From the NCBI GenBank assembly GCA_035628595.1, contig DASPJN010000037.1, positions 11,376 through 75,375 on the forward strand: a stretch of DNA of 64,000 nt, given 5' to 3'. Positions 17,270 through 24,114 of the stretch are shown piece after piece; the first letter of the stretch is position 1; every line of letters starts with the position of its first letter. The DNA is from Chryseosolibacter sp035628595 (GTDB lineage Bacteria; Bacteroidota; Bacteroidia; Cytophagales; Cyclobacteriaceae). The notes below the pieces were generated by a model, which did not search any database, was not told the origin of the DNA, and saw only the letters and a program-made list of their open reading frames with translations. The position numbers were made by a program, and so were the translations under genes.

Positions 17270-17784
17270 ACTCTTTATCACAAAAAATGTTTATGGTTTT
17301 TTCACTACAGAACAAAACTGAACCGATGTTAATTCACCGGCTGATTTACAAAAGTCCATAAGTTCCCGCGAATCTAAAGCCGAAATGTGCAATTTTTTAT
17401 CCGGATTAACGCAGAATTTTTTATGAAATGTTTATAAGTCTGATATAATGTCGTAACACGTGTATTTTGTACGCAATTTCGGCATCTCCATCAGCGAGCC
17501 ATGTCGCCGCGACCAGAGGACTCGAAACGCAAATTAGCCTTTTTCTTTAAAGGAGGACACATTACCGTCGTTTGGTTGATGCACTGTAAAAGTTCGAACC
17601 GACGAAAGCCTCTGAAGCGGCCTAAATCGGTATGCGCTGTCTGAATTATCTCGATATTGAGCCCACCCATCATTTTTAGCAGATCCGACGAAATCCCCAG
17701 CCTTTTCTGGCAAATCATTTAAGAAATGGGTACCAGGGAACGAATGTCGATGTCATCCGAACTATGGCCGTACCCTTCACAGCC
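17270..17784. other. gap with no convincing gene
   Basis: About 500 bases between the HTH gene and a terminator. It is AT-rich near the HTH promoter side. A 75-codon minus-strand frame (17491-17718) has a short stretch resembling a histidine-kinase G-box (LGISSDLLKMMGG) but nothing else of a kinase. It may be a decayed fragment or chance. Confidence 0.4.
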
Positions 17785-17821
17785 TAAAAAAACAAAGGCT
17801 TCGTCCTTTCGAGCGAAGCCT
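17785..17821 (-). terminator. minus-strand terminator
   Basis: AGGCTTCG and CGAAGCCT (17796-17803, 17814-17821) form a perfect eight-pair stem. On the minus strand it is followed by TTTGTTTTTTT. It lies about 210 bases after the end of the GH13 gene and directly after the small open frame 17825-17941. Confidence 0.75.
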
Positions 17822-17824
17822 GTA

Positions 17825-17941
17825 TTAATCTTTCGATGAGAGCAAAACAGTCTGAACTGTAAGTGCTTTCAAACTGGATCGAGAACAAGACTCAAAGTCG
17901 AGACTTTCATGCTTGTTGTCAAAACGTTGAAAGAGTAACAT
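17825..17941 (-). CDS. possible 38-residue small protein
   Basis: An ATG-initiated frame of 38 codons (starting MLLFQRFDNKHESLDFE) ends four bases before the stem of a strong minus-strand terminator. It is polar and has no signal peptide or membrane helix. The fit to the terminator is the main argument for it. The alternative is that this is just the 3' untranslated region of the GH13 gene. Confidence 0.25.
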   Translation of the reverse strand: MLLFQRFDNKHESLDFESCSRSSLKALTVQTVLLSSKD

Positions 17942-18030
17942 CTTTATAAGTATGAAAACCGTGCCATCGCGATAAATTCTTTATGTGCAGGGCGGCACCA
18001 GGCAGTATAATGAATTTGCATCGCCGTCTC

Positions 18031-19632
18031 TCAGCTTTCAACCTTGATCAAAAGTCCTTCATCGCCGCCTACAAGTATTGTCCCCCCTACTCTATTTCCT
18101 TCAAGATCACGATGCGTGCTAACAATAACGCTACCTGTAAAGTCATGTGTCTGTTGGTGGAAATAGGCCGGCTTATGGGTCAGGTTTAGAATAATCAGGA
18201 ATTTATCATCTCGATGATGTCGCGTGAAAACAAGCAATTGATGATCTGCAAAAACATGGGTATAATCCCCGACCGACAACGACGGTTCGTCATTTCGCAC
18301 CTGGATCAGTTTCGAATATAATGAAAACATTGAATCGGCATCAGCTGCCTGAAAAACAACATTGCGCTGTTGTAAATCCCGTGACAACGGAAGCCACGGC
18401 CTACCTTCTGTAAATCCTCCGAAGAGTGAGGCATCCCATTGCATTGGCGTTCGTGCCGGGTCCCGACTGAGATTCTTATCGGGCATATTGAGACCTTGTG
18501 GGTCTTTTATCTGATCCAACGGTACGCCTACGTCCTTCATTCCGATTTCGTCACCGTAATATATTGTAGGTGTTCCGCGTAAAGTGAGCAGCATCATAGC
18601 AGCAACGCGCGCCTGTTCCGCGCCAATGCGGCTTGCTATCCTGCTCTGATCGTGATTACCCAATACCCAATTCGGCCAGCCTCCACTAGGCAAAGATCTT
18701 TCATATTCGGCGATCGCCAGCGCCAGCACGGAAGGCTTCCAAGGAAGGGTGACGAGTTGGAAATTAAAGGGAAGATGCGCACCTGAATTATTAACGCCGT
18801 AATATGCAACGAGCTTTTGAACGGGAAGATAAATCTCACCCACCATCATACGTTCGTGATATTCGTCCAGCAGACGGCGCATCATTCGAATAATATCATG
18901 CACTTCCGGTTGATCCGTTGAATACACTGAAATTACCTTGTCACACGTTGGCATGTGCGACTCATAATTTGGATTCTCGGGATTGTCGCGAAATTGTTCA
19001 TCTTTTATCATGTGCCATATTACATCAACACGAAATCCGTCAACACCACGCTCGAGCCAGAACTTCATGTTGGATAACATCGCATTTTGCACGTCTGGGT
19101 TTCGCCAGTTCAGGTCAGGCTGCTCTTTCAGAAAAGCGTGATAATAATATTGCCCGGTTTTGTTGTCCCACTCCCACGCGCTTCCTCCAAATGCAGCAAG
19201 CCAGTTGTTGGGAACATCCCCGTTGGGATTCGCATCGCGCCAGAGGTACCAGTCGCGCTTAGGATTATCTCGCGACGACCTTGATTCGATGAACCATGGA
19301 TGTTGATCGGAGGTGTGATTTGGAACAAAATCAAGAATTAGTTTCATCCCGCGCGTGTGTACTGCCTCCAGCAGTCTGTCAAATTCCGCCAGATTGCCAA
19401 ACAACGGATGAATATCAACATAGTCGGAAATGTCATACCCAAAGTCTGCCATTGGCGAAGGGTAAATCGGCGATAGCCAGATTGCATCCACACCGAGCTT
19501 TTCAAGATAATCAAGCCGCTTCGCGATTCCCGTCAGATCTCCGACACCATCGCCATTGCTGTCTTGAAAAGATCGAGGATATACCTGGTAAATAATACCG
19601 GATTGCCACCAAAGGTACTCACCATTTTTCAT
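18031..19632 (-). CDS. GH13 alpha-glucosidase / oligo-1,6-glucosidase-like
   Basis: The protein has 533 residues from the ATG at 19632, which begins MKNGEYLWWQSGIIYQVYPR, the normal start of this family. A longer frame from 19671 adds unrelated residues. GH13 catalytic residues are clear: nucleophile D203 (DGFRVDVIWH), acid/base E266 (MMVGEIYLP) and D328 (LGNHDQSR). SNGDGVGDLTGI is the calcium-site loop of glucosidases and oligo-1,6-glucosidases. There is no signal peptide, so it should hydrolyse or transfer small alpha-glucosides in the cytoplasm. The exact linkage is uncertain. It stands alone rather than in a sugar-utilisation cluster. Confidence 0.92.
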   Translation of the reverse strand: MKNGEYLWWQSGIIYQVYPRSFQDSNGDGVGDLTGIAKRLDYLEKLGVDAIWLSPIYPSPMADFGYDISDYVDIHPLFGNLAEFDRLLEAVHTRGMKLILDFVPNHTSDQHPWFIESRSSRDNPKRDWYLWRDANPNGDVPNNWLAAFGGSAWEWDNKTGQYYYHAFLKEQPDLNWRNPDVQNAMLSNMKFWLERGVDGFRVDVIWHMIKDEQFRDNPENPNYESHMPTCDKVISVYSTDQPEVHDIIRMMRRLLDEYHERMMVGEIYLPVQKLVAYYGVNNSGAHLPFNFQLVTLPWKPSVLALAIAEYERSLPSGGWPNWVLGNHDQSRIASRIGAEQARVAAMMLLTLRGTPTIYYGDEIGMKDVGVPLDQIKDPQGLNMPDKNLSRDPARTPMQWDASLFGGFTEGRPWLPLSRDLQQRNVVFQAADADSMFSLYSKLIQVRNDEPSLSVGDYTHVFADHQLLVFTRHHRDDKFLIILNLTHKPAYFHQQTHDFTGSVIVSTHRDLEGNRVGGTILVGGDEGLLIKVES

Positions 19633-19714
19633 CGCGGATTGTTTGCCACAATTTCTAAAACACAGTGCCATGAAGCAACTGCGACCGTGGCATATTCTTA
19701 GACGAAGTGAGGCT

Positions 19715-19720
19715 GGAGGG
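19715..19720 (+). promoter_or_regulatory. Shine-Dalgarno GGAGGG deciding the BON start
   Basis: GGAGGG ends eight bases before the ATG at 19729. It favours that ATG over the overlapping GTG at 19720. A strong Shine-Dalgarno sequence is uncommon in Bacteroidetes. Confidence 0.5.
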
Positions 19721-19728
19721 TGAGAGGT

Positions 19729-20175
19729 ATGGAGAACAATAAGAGTCGCAATGATCAGTCTTCCTTAGACGATAAACGACAGCAGGAGCAACAACGCGTA
19801 GAAATGCGGGAAAATGTTTCCCGTTATGGCAGAAAAGACAGCATCACATCACGTGATCTGGATCATGCGTTTCCCGAAAGCGGTGTAAATCGCGATCAGC
19901 GAAATCTTCATTCACAGCGCGAGCAGCCACGCGGGCCGGAAGGATACAGACGGTCAGATCAACGTATTCGTGAAGTGATCACCGATCTATTAACAAGTGA
20001 AGATGATCTTGATACAAGTGATTTCGAAGTTCGTGTCAATGAAGCGTCAGTGACGTTGCAGGGATACATACCGGACGATGCATCACGCAGGCGAATAAAT
20101 GAAGTCATTGAACGCGTACCCGGCATCAGAAAAGTGAATGATGAACTTCGCATAAACCCACATGCAAAACAGTGA
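19729..20175 (+). CDS. BON-domain protein
   Basis: The protein has 148 residues from the ATG at 19729. The first half is polar and low in complexity, rich in Gln, Arg, Ser and Asp, and probably disordered. A single BON domain fills about residues 75-145 (RIREVITDLLTSEDDLDTSD, then VTLQGYIPDDASRRRINEVI, PGIRKVNDELRI). BON domains bind phospholipid or other envelope components and occur in osmotic-stress proteins such as OsmY. There is no signal peptide, so a cytoplasmic place is likely. The neighbour is a Lys/Ala-rich DNA-binding protein. Confidence 0.85.
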   Translation: MENNKSRNDQSSLDDKRQQEQQRVEMRENVSRYGRKDSITSRDLDHAFPESGVNRDQRNLHSQREQPRGPEGYRRSDQRIREVITDLLTSEDDLDTSDFEVRVNEASVTLQGYIPDDASRRRINEVIERVPGIRKVNDELRINPHAKQ

Positions 20176-20265
20176 TTACGCGATCGGCATTGAGTAAATT
20201 CTTTCAAACTGCGATCTTTTTTTTATTTTTACTGCCGGTAACATGTTTAACTTAACCTTAACGCT

Positions 20266-20541
20266 ATGGCAAAGTATTCAAAAGGTGCAGGTAAAAGTGT
20301 GAAGCGCGCAATGAAAAAAAGAAAAAGCGGCACACTGAAAAGTGGTAGTGGGAGAAAAGTAAAAAGTCGTAAACAAGCAATTGCTATCGGATTATCCGAA
20401 GCAAGAAAGAAGGGTGCGAAAGCTCCGAAGAAAGGCGCAAAAAAAGCAGCCAAGAAAGCCGGTAAGAAAGCCGGTAAGAAAACAGCAAAAAAGGCAGCGA
20501 AGAAAAGAGCACCTCGTAAAACTGCAAAAAAATCGAGGTGA
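20266..20541 (+). CDS. Lys/Ala-rich histone-H1-like protein (DUF6496-like)
   Basis: The 91-residue protein is very basic. Residues 1-50 (AKYSKGAGKSVKRAMKKRKS, then KSRKQAIAIGLSEARKKG) resemble the small DUF6496 family. Residues 50-91 are a tail of KKA/KKAGKK repeats like eukaryotic histone H1 and bacterial Hc1 proteins. It probably binds DNA without sequence preference and compacts the nucleoid. A similar tail occurs at the N-terminus of the SWIB protein at 32411. A clear terminator follows. Confidence 0.8.
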   Translation: MAKYSKGAGKSVKRAMKKRKSGTLKSGSGRKVKSRKQAIAIGLSEARKKGAKAPKKGAKKAAKKAGKKAGKKTAKKAAKKRAPRKTAKKSR

Positions 20542-20555
20542 TAAACGAAAGAATG

Positions 20556-20583
20556 AAAAACCGCTGATGAAGCGGTTTTTTTA
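20556..20583 (+). terminator. terminator after the Lys/Ala-rich gene
   Basis: AAAAACCGC, seven-base loop, GCGGTTTTTTT. It is a short strong stem with a long T-run, 15 bases after the stop. Confidence 0.8.
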
Positions 20584-20662
20584 TGAGGTAATACTATTTT
20601 AAATCACTCGCACGGTCAATACTGGCACCTTTTTTTGATCCTTATAAGAAATTATTTGAATC

Positions 20663-21490
20663 ATGAAAAAGGTATTGACGCTCATTCTCCCTCTCGCTTT
20701 TATATTCGGTTGTGACGACGATGATAGTGACACAATGCGACCGATTCAATGCTTTGTATCCGAAGCAGTTGTTACATATCCGTCAACGGAAGTCGAGATC
20801 GCTGACACGAAGGAGAAATATGTAGCATCTCATACAGATACTTACACAACTTTAGACGTATATGAAACCGATGATACCGGAAACTTTCCAAGCGAACCGG
20901 ACAGGTCAATCATTTTTACGTTTGATGCGACAGACAATACCCGCATAGTCGAGATCCGACACATCGGCAGCGATCCAACAACGTACACGTTGGAAGAATA
21001 TTCTTATCTAAATGAAGGAAGTGTACTCAAACAGGTTAGTGAAATTATTAATGAAGAGGTAGTATTCGAACGATCATTCACCATACACCTGCCTCCACAA
21101 AACATAAATGGAATGTACGTAACCAGAAACGTTAACAACGAAGATGTACTGCATGTGTTCGAAAATAATAACCTGACAAAGATCGGCTATCGTTCCGAAG
21201 ATGGGGACGTGACGTTTGAAAACCGTAAGTGGCATATTTCCACGGTCTACGAATACGACGACAAGCCGAACGCCAGCAAAGATATCGTCATTGCAATGCT
21301 GACATGGGGCATTGACTCGCCTGTTAGGTTCTCCAAAAATAATGTGATCCGAGAAACCACAATACAAAGTGATGGAACAAGCATTACAGTCGAAAACCCT
21401 GCAACCTACTCACAAGATGGAAAAGTTATGTCATACGATGTTGAATCGGTACAACGAAGATTAACAATTGAGTACGATTGTCAGCAATAG
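20663..21490 (+). CDS. lipoprotein of unknown function
   Basis: The 275-residue protein has a lipobox IFGC (C17) followed by DDDDSD, a pattern seen on surface-exposed lipoproteins. The mature part is mostly beta strand and carries a few Y-x-x-x-G-type turns (LEEYSYLNEGSVLKQVSEI) like the RHS-type lipoprotein at 29613. I recognise no named domain. It stands alone after a terminator and upstream of the second 81-residue protein, with 75 bases between. Confidence 0.7.
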   Translation: MKKVLTLILPLAFIFGCDDDDSDTMRPIQCFVSEAVVTYPSTEVEIADTKEKYVASHTDTYTTLDVYETDDTGNFPSEPDRSIIFTFDATDNTRIVEIRHIGSDPTTYTLEEYSYLNEGSVLKQVSEIINEEVVFERSFTIHLPPQNINGMYVTRNVNNEDVLHVFENNNLTKIGYRSEDGDVTFENRKWHISTVYEYDDKPNASKDIVIAMLTWGIDSPVRFSKNNVIRETTIQSDGTSITVENPATYSQDGKVMSYDVESVQRRLTIEYDCQQ

Positions 21491-21565
21491 CTAAGCAATC
21501 GGTGCATGTTACACCCGTATGGTACACTAATTTCTCCTACACACTAAGAAAATTAGGAAGCGACG

Positions 21566-21811
21566 ATGGAGGGGTTTGATACATTCGATTTTCACTTGAA
21601 GTGTGATATACTCAGGAAGTTTGCGACATATATCACTTCAACAGGATTCAATCACTATACGGTGAAATTATACACCTGGGATAAATTTTTCATTGAAGAG
21701 TATTACGATAATGAGATTGAAGAGACGACACGCATCTCCATTGCCGGTGATAACGATATGGAAAAATACCTGGATGAGATAACACTGAATGACTTAATCA
21801 GATTCAGTTGA
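21566..21811 (+). CDS. 81-residue protein, paralogue of the one at 16644
   Basis: This second copy has the same length and the core VKLYTWDKFFIEEYYD followed by TTRISIA and DMEKY. The N- and C-termini differ more from the first copy than the middle does. The strongly conserved aromatic and acidic core suggests a small folded protein, perhaps with a binding partner, and it may be a dimer. No cysteines are shared between the two copies. It is followed by a terminator, so it may be expressed alone. Confidence 0.75.
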   Translation: MEGFDTFDFHLKCDILRKFATYITSTGFNHYTVKLYTWDKFFIEEYYDNEIEETTRISIAGDNDMEKYLDEITLNDLIRFS

Positions 21812-21920
21812 CAGTTCACAGCCGTTTGGCATTAATATTTAAACTACTAAGACATGGTTATGGTAAACTTGGTTTCTTTTGTTCTTATGAAGAAATGATT
21901 CTTAGAGCACCATTTACCTG

Positions 21921-21954
21921 AAAGAGGGCATGTTTCACTACCTGCCCTTTTTGC
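21921..21954 (+). terminator. terminator-like hairpin
   Basis: AGAGGGCA and TGCCCTTTTT flank a 12-base loop, with the T-run directly after the stem. It lies about 110 bases after the 81-residue gene. Confidence 0.7.
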
Positions 21955-22088
21955 TTTTCCACCTACTACGATCTTGCTGGTGATTTATAGAAATAATATC
22001 CGGCTTGTCGGAATAGAATAGGTTTATGCCAGATTAATGACGTACTTGTTCACACACAGCGAAAGGAAATAAAAAAAAGCAAGCGACT

Positions 22089-22376
22089 ATGAATAATATA
22101 CATTTACACAAAGCTTACAAGATCGTAGAGAAGAAACATAAACGATATGCTGACCATTACGGAATTCCTGCGCCTGATTGTCTGGTCGTTCCGGTGAAGA
22201 ATTATGGAGAAGACCTATGCTGCGACGTGCGGTGGGAAGATGATAATGGTGAATTGCAGCTCAAAGAGAATGTAATTTTCAACCGCGAGTACCTTGTGCC
22301 GATTCATCCAATACTGGATCCAAGCAGACATGAAATGTGGTCGCACTATTATAGCCAACATCAGGAATCAAACTGA
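22089..22376 (+). CDS. small hypothetical protein, 95 residues
   Basis: The product starts with a basic helical segment (LHKAYKIVEKKHKRYADHYG), followed by an acidic strand-rich part with two adjacent cysteines (GEDLCCDVRWEDDNGELQLK). It ends in a His- and Tyr-containing segment (HEMWSHYYSQHQ). There is no signal peptide or membrane helix. I recognise no family. A strong terminator just after it, at 22398-22420, and an ATG start support a real monocistronic gene. Confidence 0.6.
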   Translation: MNNIHLHKAYKIVEKKHKRYADHYGIPAPDCLVVPVKNYGEDLCCDVRWEDDNGELQLKENVIFNREYLVPIHPILDPSRHEMWSHYYSQHQESN

Positions 22377-22397
22377 TTGATTCATCATTACATTTTC

Positions 22398-22420
22398 GGA
22401 GCGCTTGCTCCTTTTTTTTT
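22398..22420 (+). terminator. strong intrinsic terminator
   Basis: GGAGC, loop GCTT, GCTCC followed by nine Ts. It lies 21 bases after the 95-residue gene. Confidence 0.85.
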
Positions 22421-22564
22421 GCCTACACTTTCCAATACAATTACAGACTGCTGTTAAAACACATATTATCAGCGCCGGCGATCAATCGGTTGGTTATATA
22501 TTTAGGCGCGAAAATTTGCATTCAATCATAAGCTGAATAAATTTGTCCAAGCCCCATCTATTAA

Positions 22565-22957
22565 ATGATTGTTTGTATGACCGTATTTATTATTGATGAT
22601 GATGGGGACGATACTGCGATATTCTGCGAAGCATTACGCGATGTGGCGCCGGATACGTTTTGCCTCGTGGCACATAGCGGCGAGTCTGCGCTTCGTCAGT
22701 TGGTAGAGGCGACATCGATTCCTGAATTCATTTTTCTGGATGCAAACATGACCACGATGAGTGGCAAAGAATGTCTGATCGCATTACGTTCAATTCAAAG
22801 GCTTGCCGGAGTTAAGATCATCATATACTCCGGTAGTGTCACCGAAGTGATGAAGCAGGAATTTAAGAGCTTAGGAGCATACGATAGTTTTGCGAAACCT
22901 TCCAGCTTTTATGATCTGTGTGACCGTCTTAAGAAATATCTTCAAAAAGAAGCCTAA
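22565..22957 (+). CDS. single-domain response regulator
   Basis: The 130-residue protein is a receiver only. It has DDDGDD at residues 11-16, phospho-acceptor D59 (EFIFLDANMTTMSGKECL), serine in IIIYSGS and lysine in DSFAKPSS. An ATG four codons in (22577) gives MTVFIIDDD and is an alternative start. It most resembles the receiver at 42367 (YSGS, EEFKSLGA and KPS motifs are shared), suggesting duplication. The stop codon overlaps the convergent GNAT gene by four bases. Confidence 0.9.
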   Translation: MIVCMTVFIIDDDGDDTAIFCEALRDVAPDTFCLVAHSGESALRQLVEATSIPEFIFLDANMTTMSGKECLIALRSIQRLAGVKIIIYSGSVTEVMKQEFKSLGAYDSFAKPSSFYDLCDRLKKYLQKEA

Positions 22958-23472
22958 CTATTCACCAATCGTTTTCTAAAACCGAAAACTTCCAGTGAGC
23001 CTTGTAAAAAATCAAGATCCGGAGATCGTTCAAATCCCATTCTCTCGTACATCTTCCAGGCTGTCTTCATTGCGTTTGTTGTGTGAATGATAAGCTCCTT
23101 TTTTCCACTTGAGCGCGCCTTATCGATGCACGCATTCGTCAACGATTTACCAACACCAATTCCTCGCGCTTGCGGCCGCACGCCGAGCAACCTGAATCCG
23201 GCCGCGCTCATCTCTTTCGTTGCAGTTCCGCCGGAACCATAAAAAGTCATGTCATTAAAATAGACGACCGCTCCACTGATACTATTCCCATTTTCAGCGA
23301 CAAGAATTTCCACACCGGGCTTTTCTGTCAGTGCGCCCACGTTTGCCAATAACTTGTAGTAAGCGGGCTGCTCATCAGGCTTTGGAAAATCCACCAGTTG
23401 GCTGTAGACTTCTACAAGCAGGTTCCCAATCCCGGCGTATTCTGATGGTCTGGCGATTCTTACAACATTCAT
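22954..23472 (-). CDS. GNAT family N-acetyltransferase
   Basis: The protein has 172 residues from the ATG at 23472; a GTG at 23487 would add five. The GNAT fold is seen in ISGAVVYFNDMTFYG (strand 4 region) and in the acetyl-CoA loop LGVRPQARGIGVGKSLTNAC. The later strand-helix unit ELIIHTTNAMKTAWKMYERM and GFERSPDLDF complete it. It transfers an acetyl group from acetyl-CoA to an unknown amine. The upstream neighbour on the same strand is the DUF1287 gene, 27 bases away. Confidence 0.85.
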   Translation of the reverse strand: MNVVRIARPSEYAGIGNLLVEVYSQLVDFPKPDEQPAYYKLLANVGALTEKPGVEILVAENGNSISGAVVYFNDMTFYGSGGTATKEMSAAGFRLLGVRPQARGIGVGKSLTNACIDKARSSGKKELIIHTTNAMKTAWKMYERMGFERSPDLDFLQGSLEVFGFRKRLVNS

Positions 23473-23499
23473 ATTTTTACTTTCCACTAAGGTAGTAAC

Positions 23500-24075
23500 T
23501 TACTTAAATGTAAAATGCCCGATAATCCGGAAGTTAAAAAGGCAATCTTCCAGAACCTGACCCTGACCAATATTGTGGATAATCAATGGTCTTGTTTTAT
23601 CAGGCGATCTATCCTTCGCAACGATACCGATATGCGTGATATTTCCATCCAGGTTCCAGCAGACGATATCGCCAGGTAAATATTCATCGGCAGAATTGGA
23701 AACCGGCTTCACTTTTCCGTGCCTTGAGAAAAAAGTCATCAGGTTTGGGACGCGTCGGTGATCGATGTTCCGATCAGGTTTTGATAATCCCCAGGTTTTG
23801 GGATATTTCTCAAAATTCAACTTCATATCGTTGTGGACTAATACCTGAAGATCAATTCCAACTTTTCGATAAGCGCGAATCACCACATCCGTGCAAACGC
23901 CTTTGTCTTTCGGCACGTCTCCATCAGGATAGCTAATTGAGAAATATTGCGGGTCATAAGCAACGCTTTGCAGAATCAACGTTCGCGCTGAATCCGCAAG
24001 CCGTTCTGAAAAAGGTTGTGCACAGACCGATAGTGAGACGAGAACGTGCACAACCGAAAGCAACATAATTTTCAT
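23500..24075 (-). CDS. DUF1287 secreted protein
   Basis: The 191-residue protein has a signal peptide ending near SLSVCAQ. The DUF1287 domain follows: VAYDPQYFSISYPDGDVPKD, then GVCTDVVIRAYRKVGIDL with C61, then YLPGDIVCWNL and ITHIGIV with H148. The Cys and His placement resembles NlpC/P60-type papain-like hydrolases, so a peptidase or amidase acting on the cell wall is possible but untested. It may be co-transcribed with the GNAT gene downstream. Confidence 0.85.
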   Translation of the reverse strand: MKIMLLSVVHVLVSLSVCAQPFSERLADSARTLILQSVAYDPQYFSISYPDGDVPKDKGVCTDVVIRAYRKVGIDLQVLVHNDMKLNFEKYPKTWGLSKPDRNIDHRRVPNLMTFFSRHGKVKPVSNSADEYLPGDIVCWNLDGNITHIGIVAKDRSPDKTRPLIIHNIGQGQVLEDCLFNFRIIGHFTFK

Positions 24076-24114
24076 ATCAACCAGGCGAAATACGACACAA
24101 TTTAGTCCATCTGT

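Noticed and set aside
17491..17718. 75-codon minus-strand frame with LGISSDLLKMMGG
   Set aside because: The short match to a histidine-kinase G-box has no flanking kinase motifs, and the rest of the frame is basic and featureless; likely chance or a decayed fragment.
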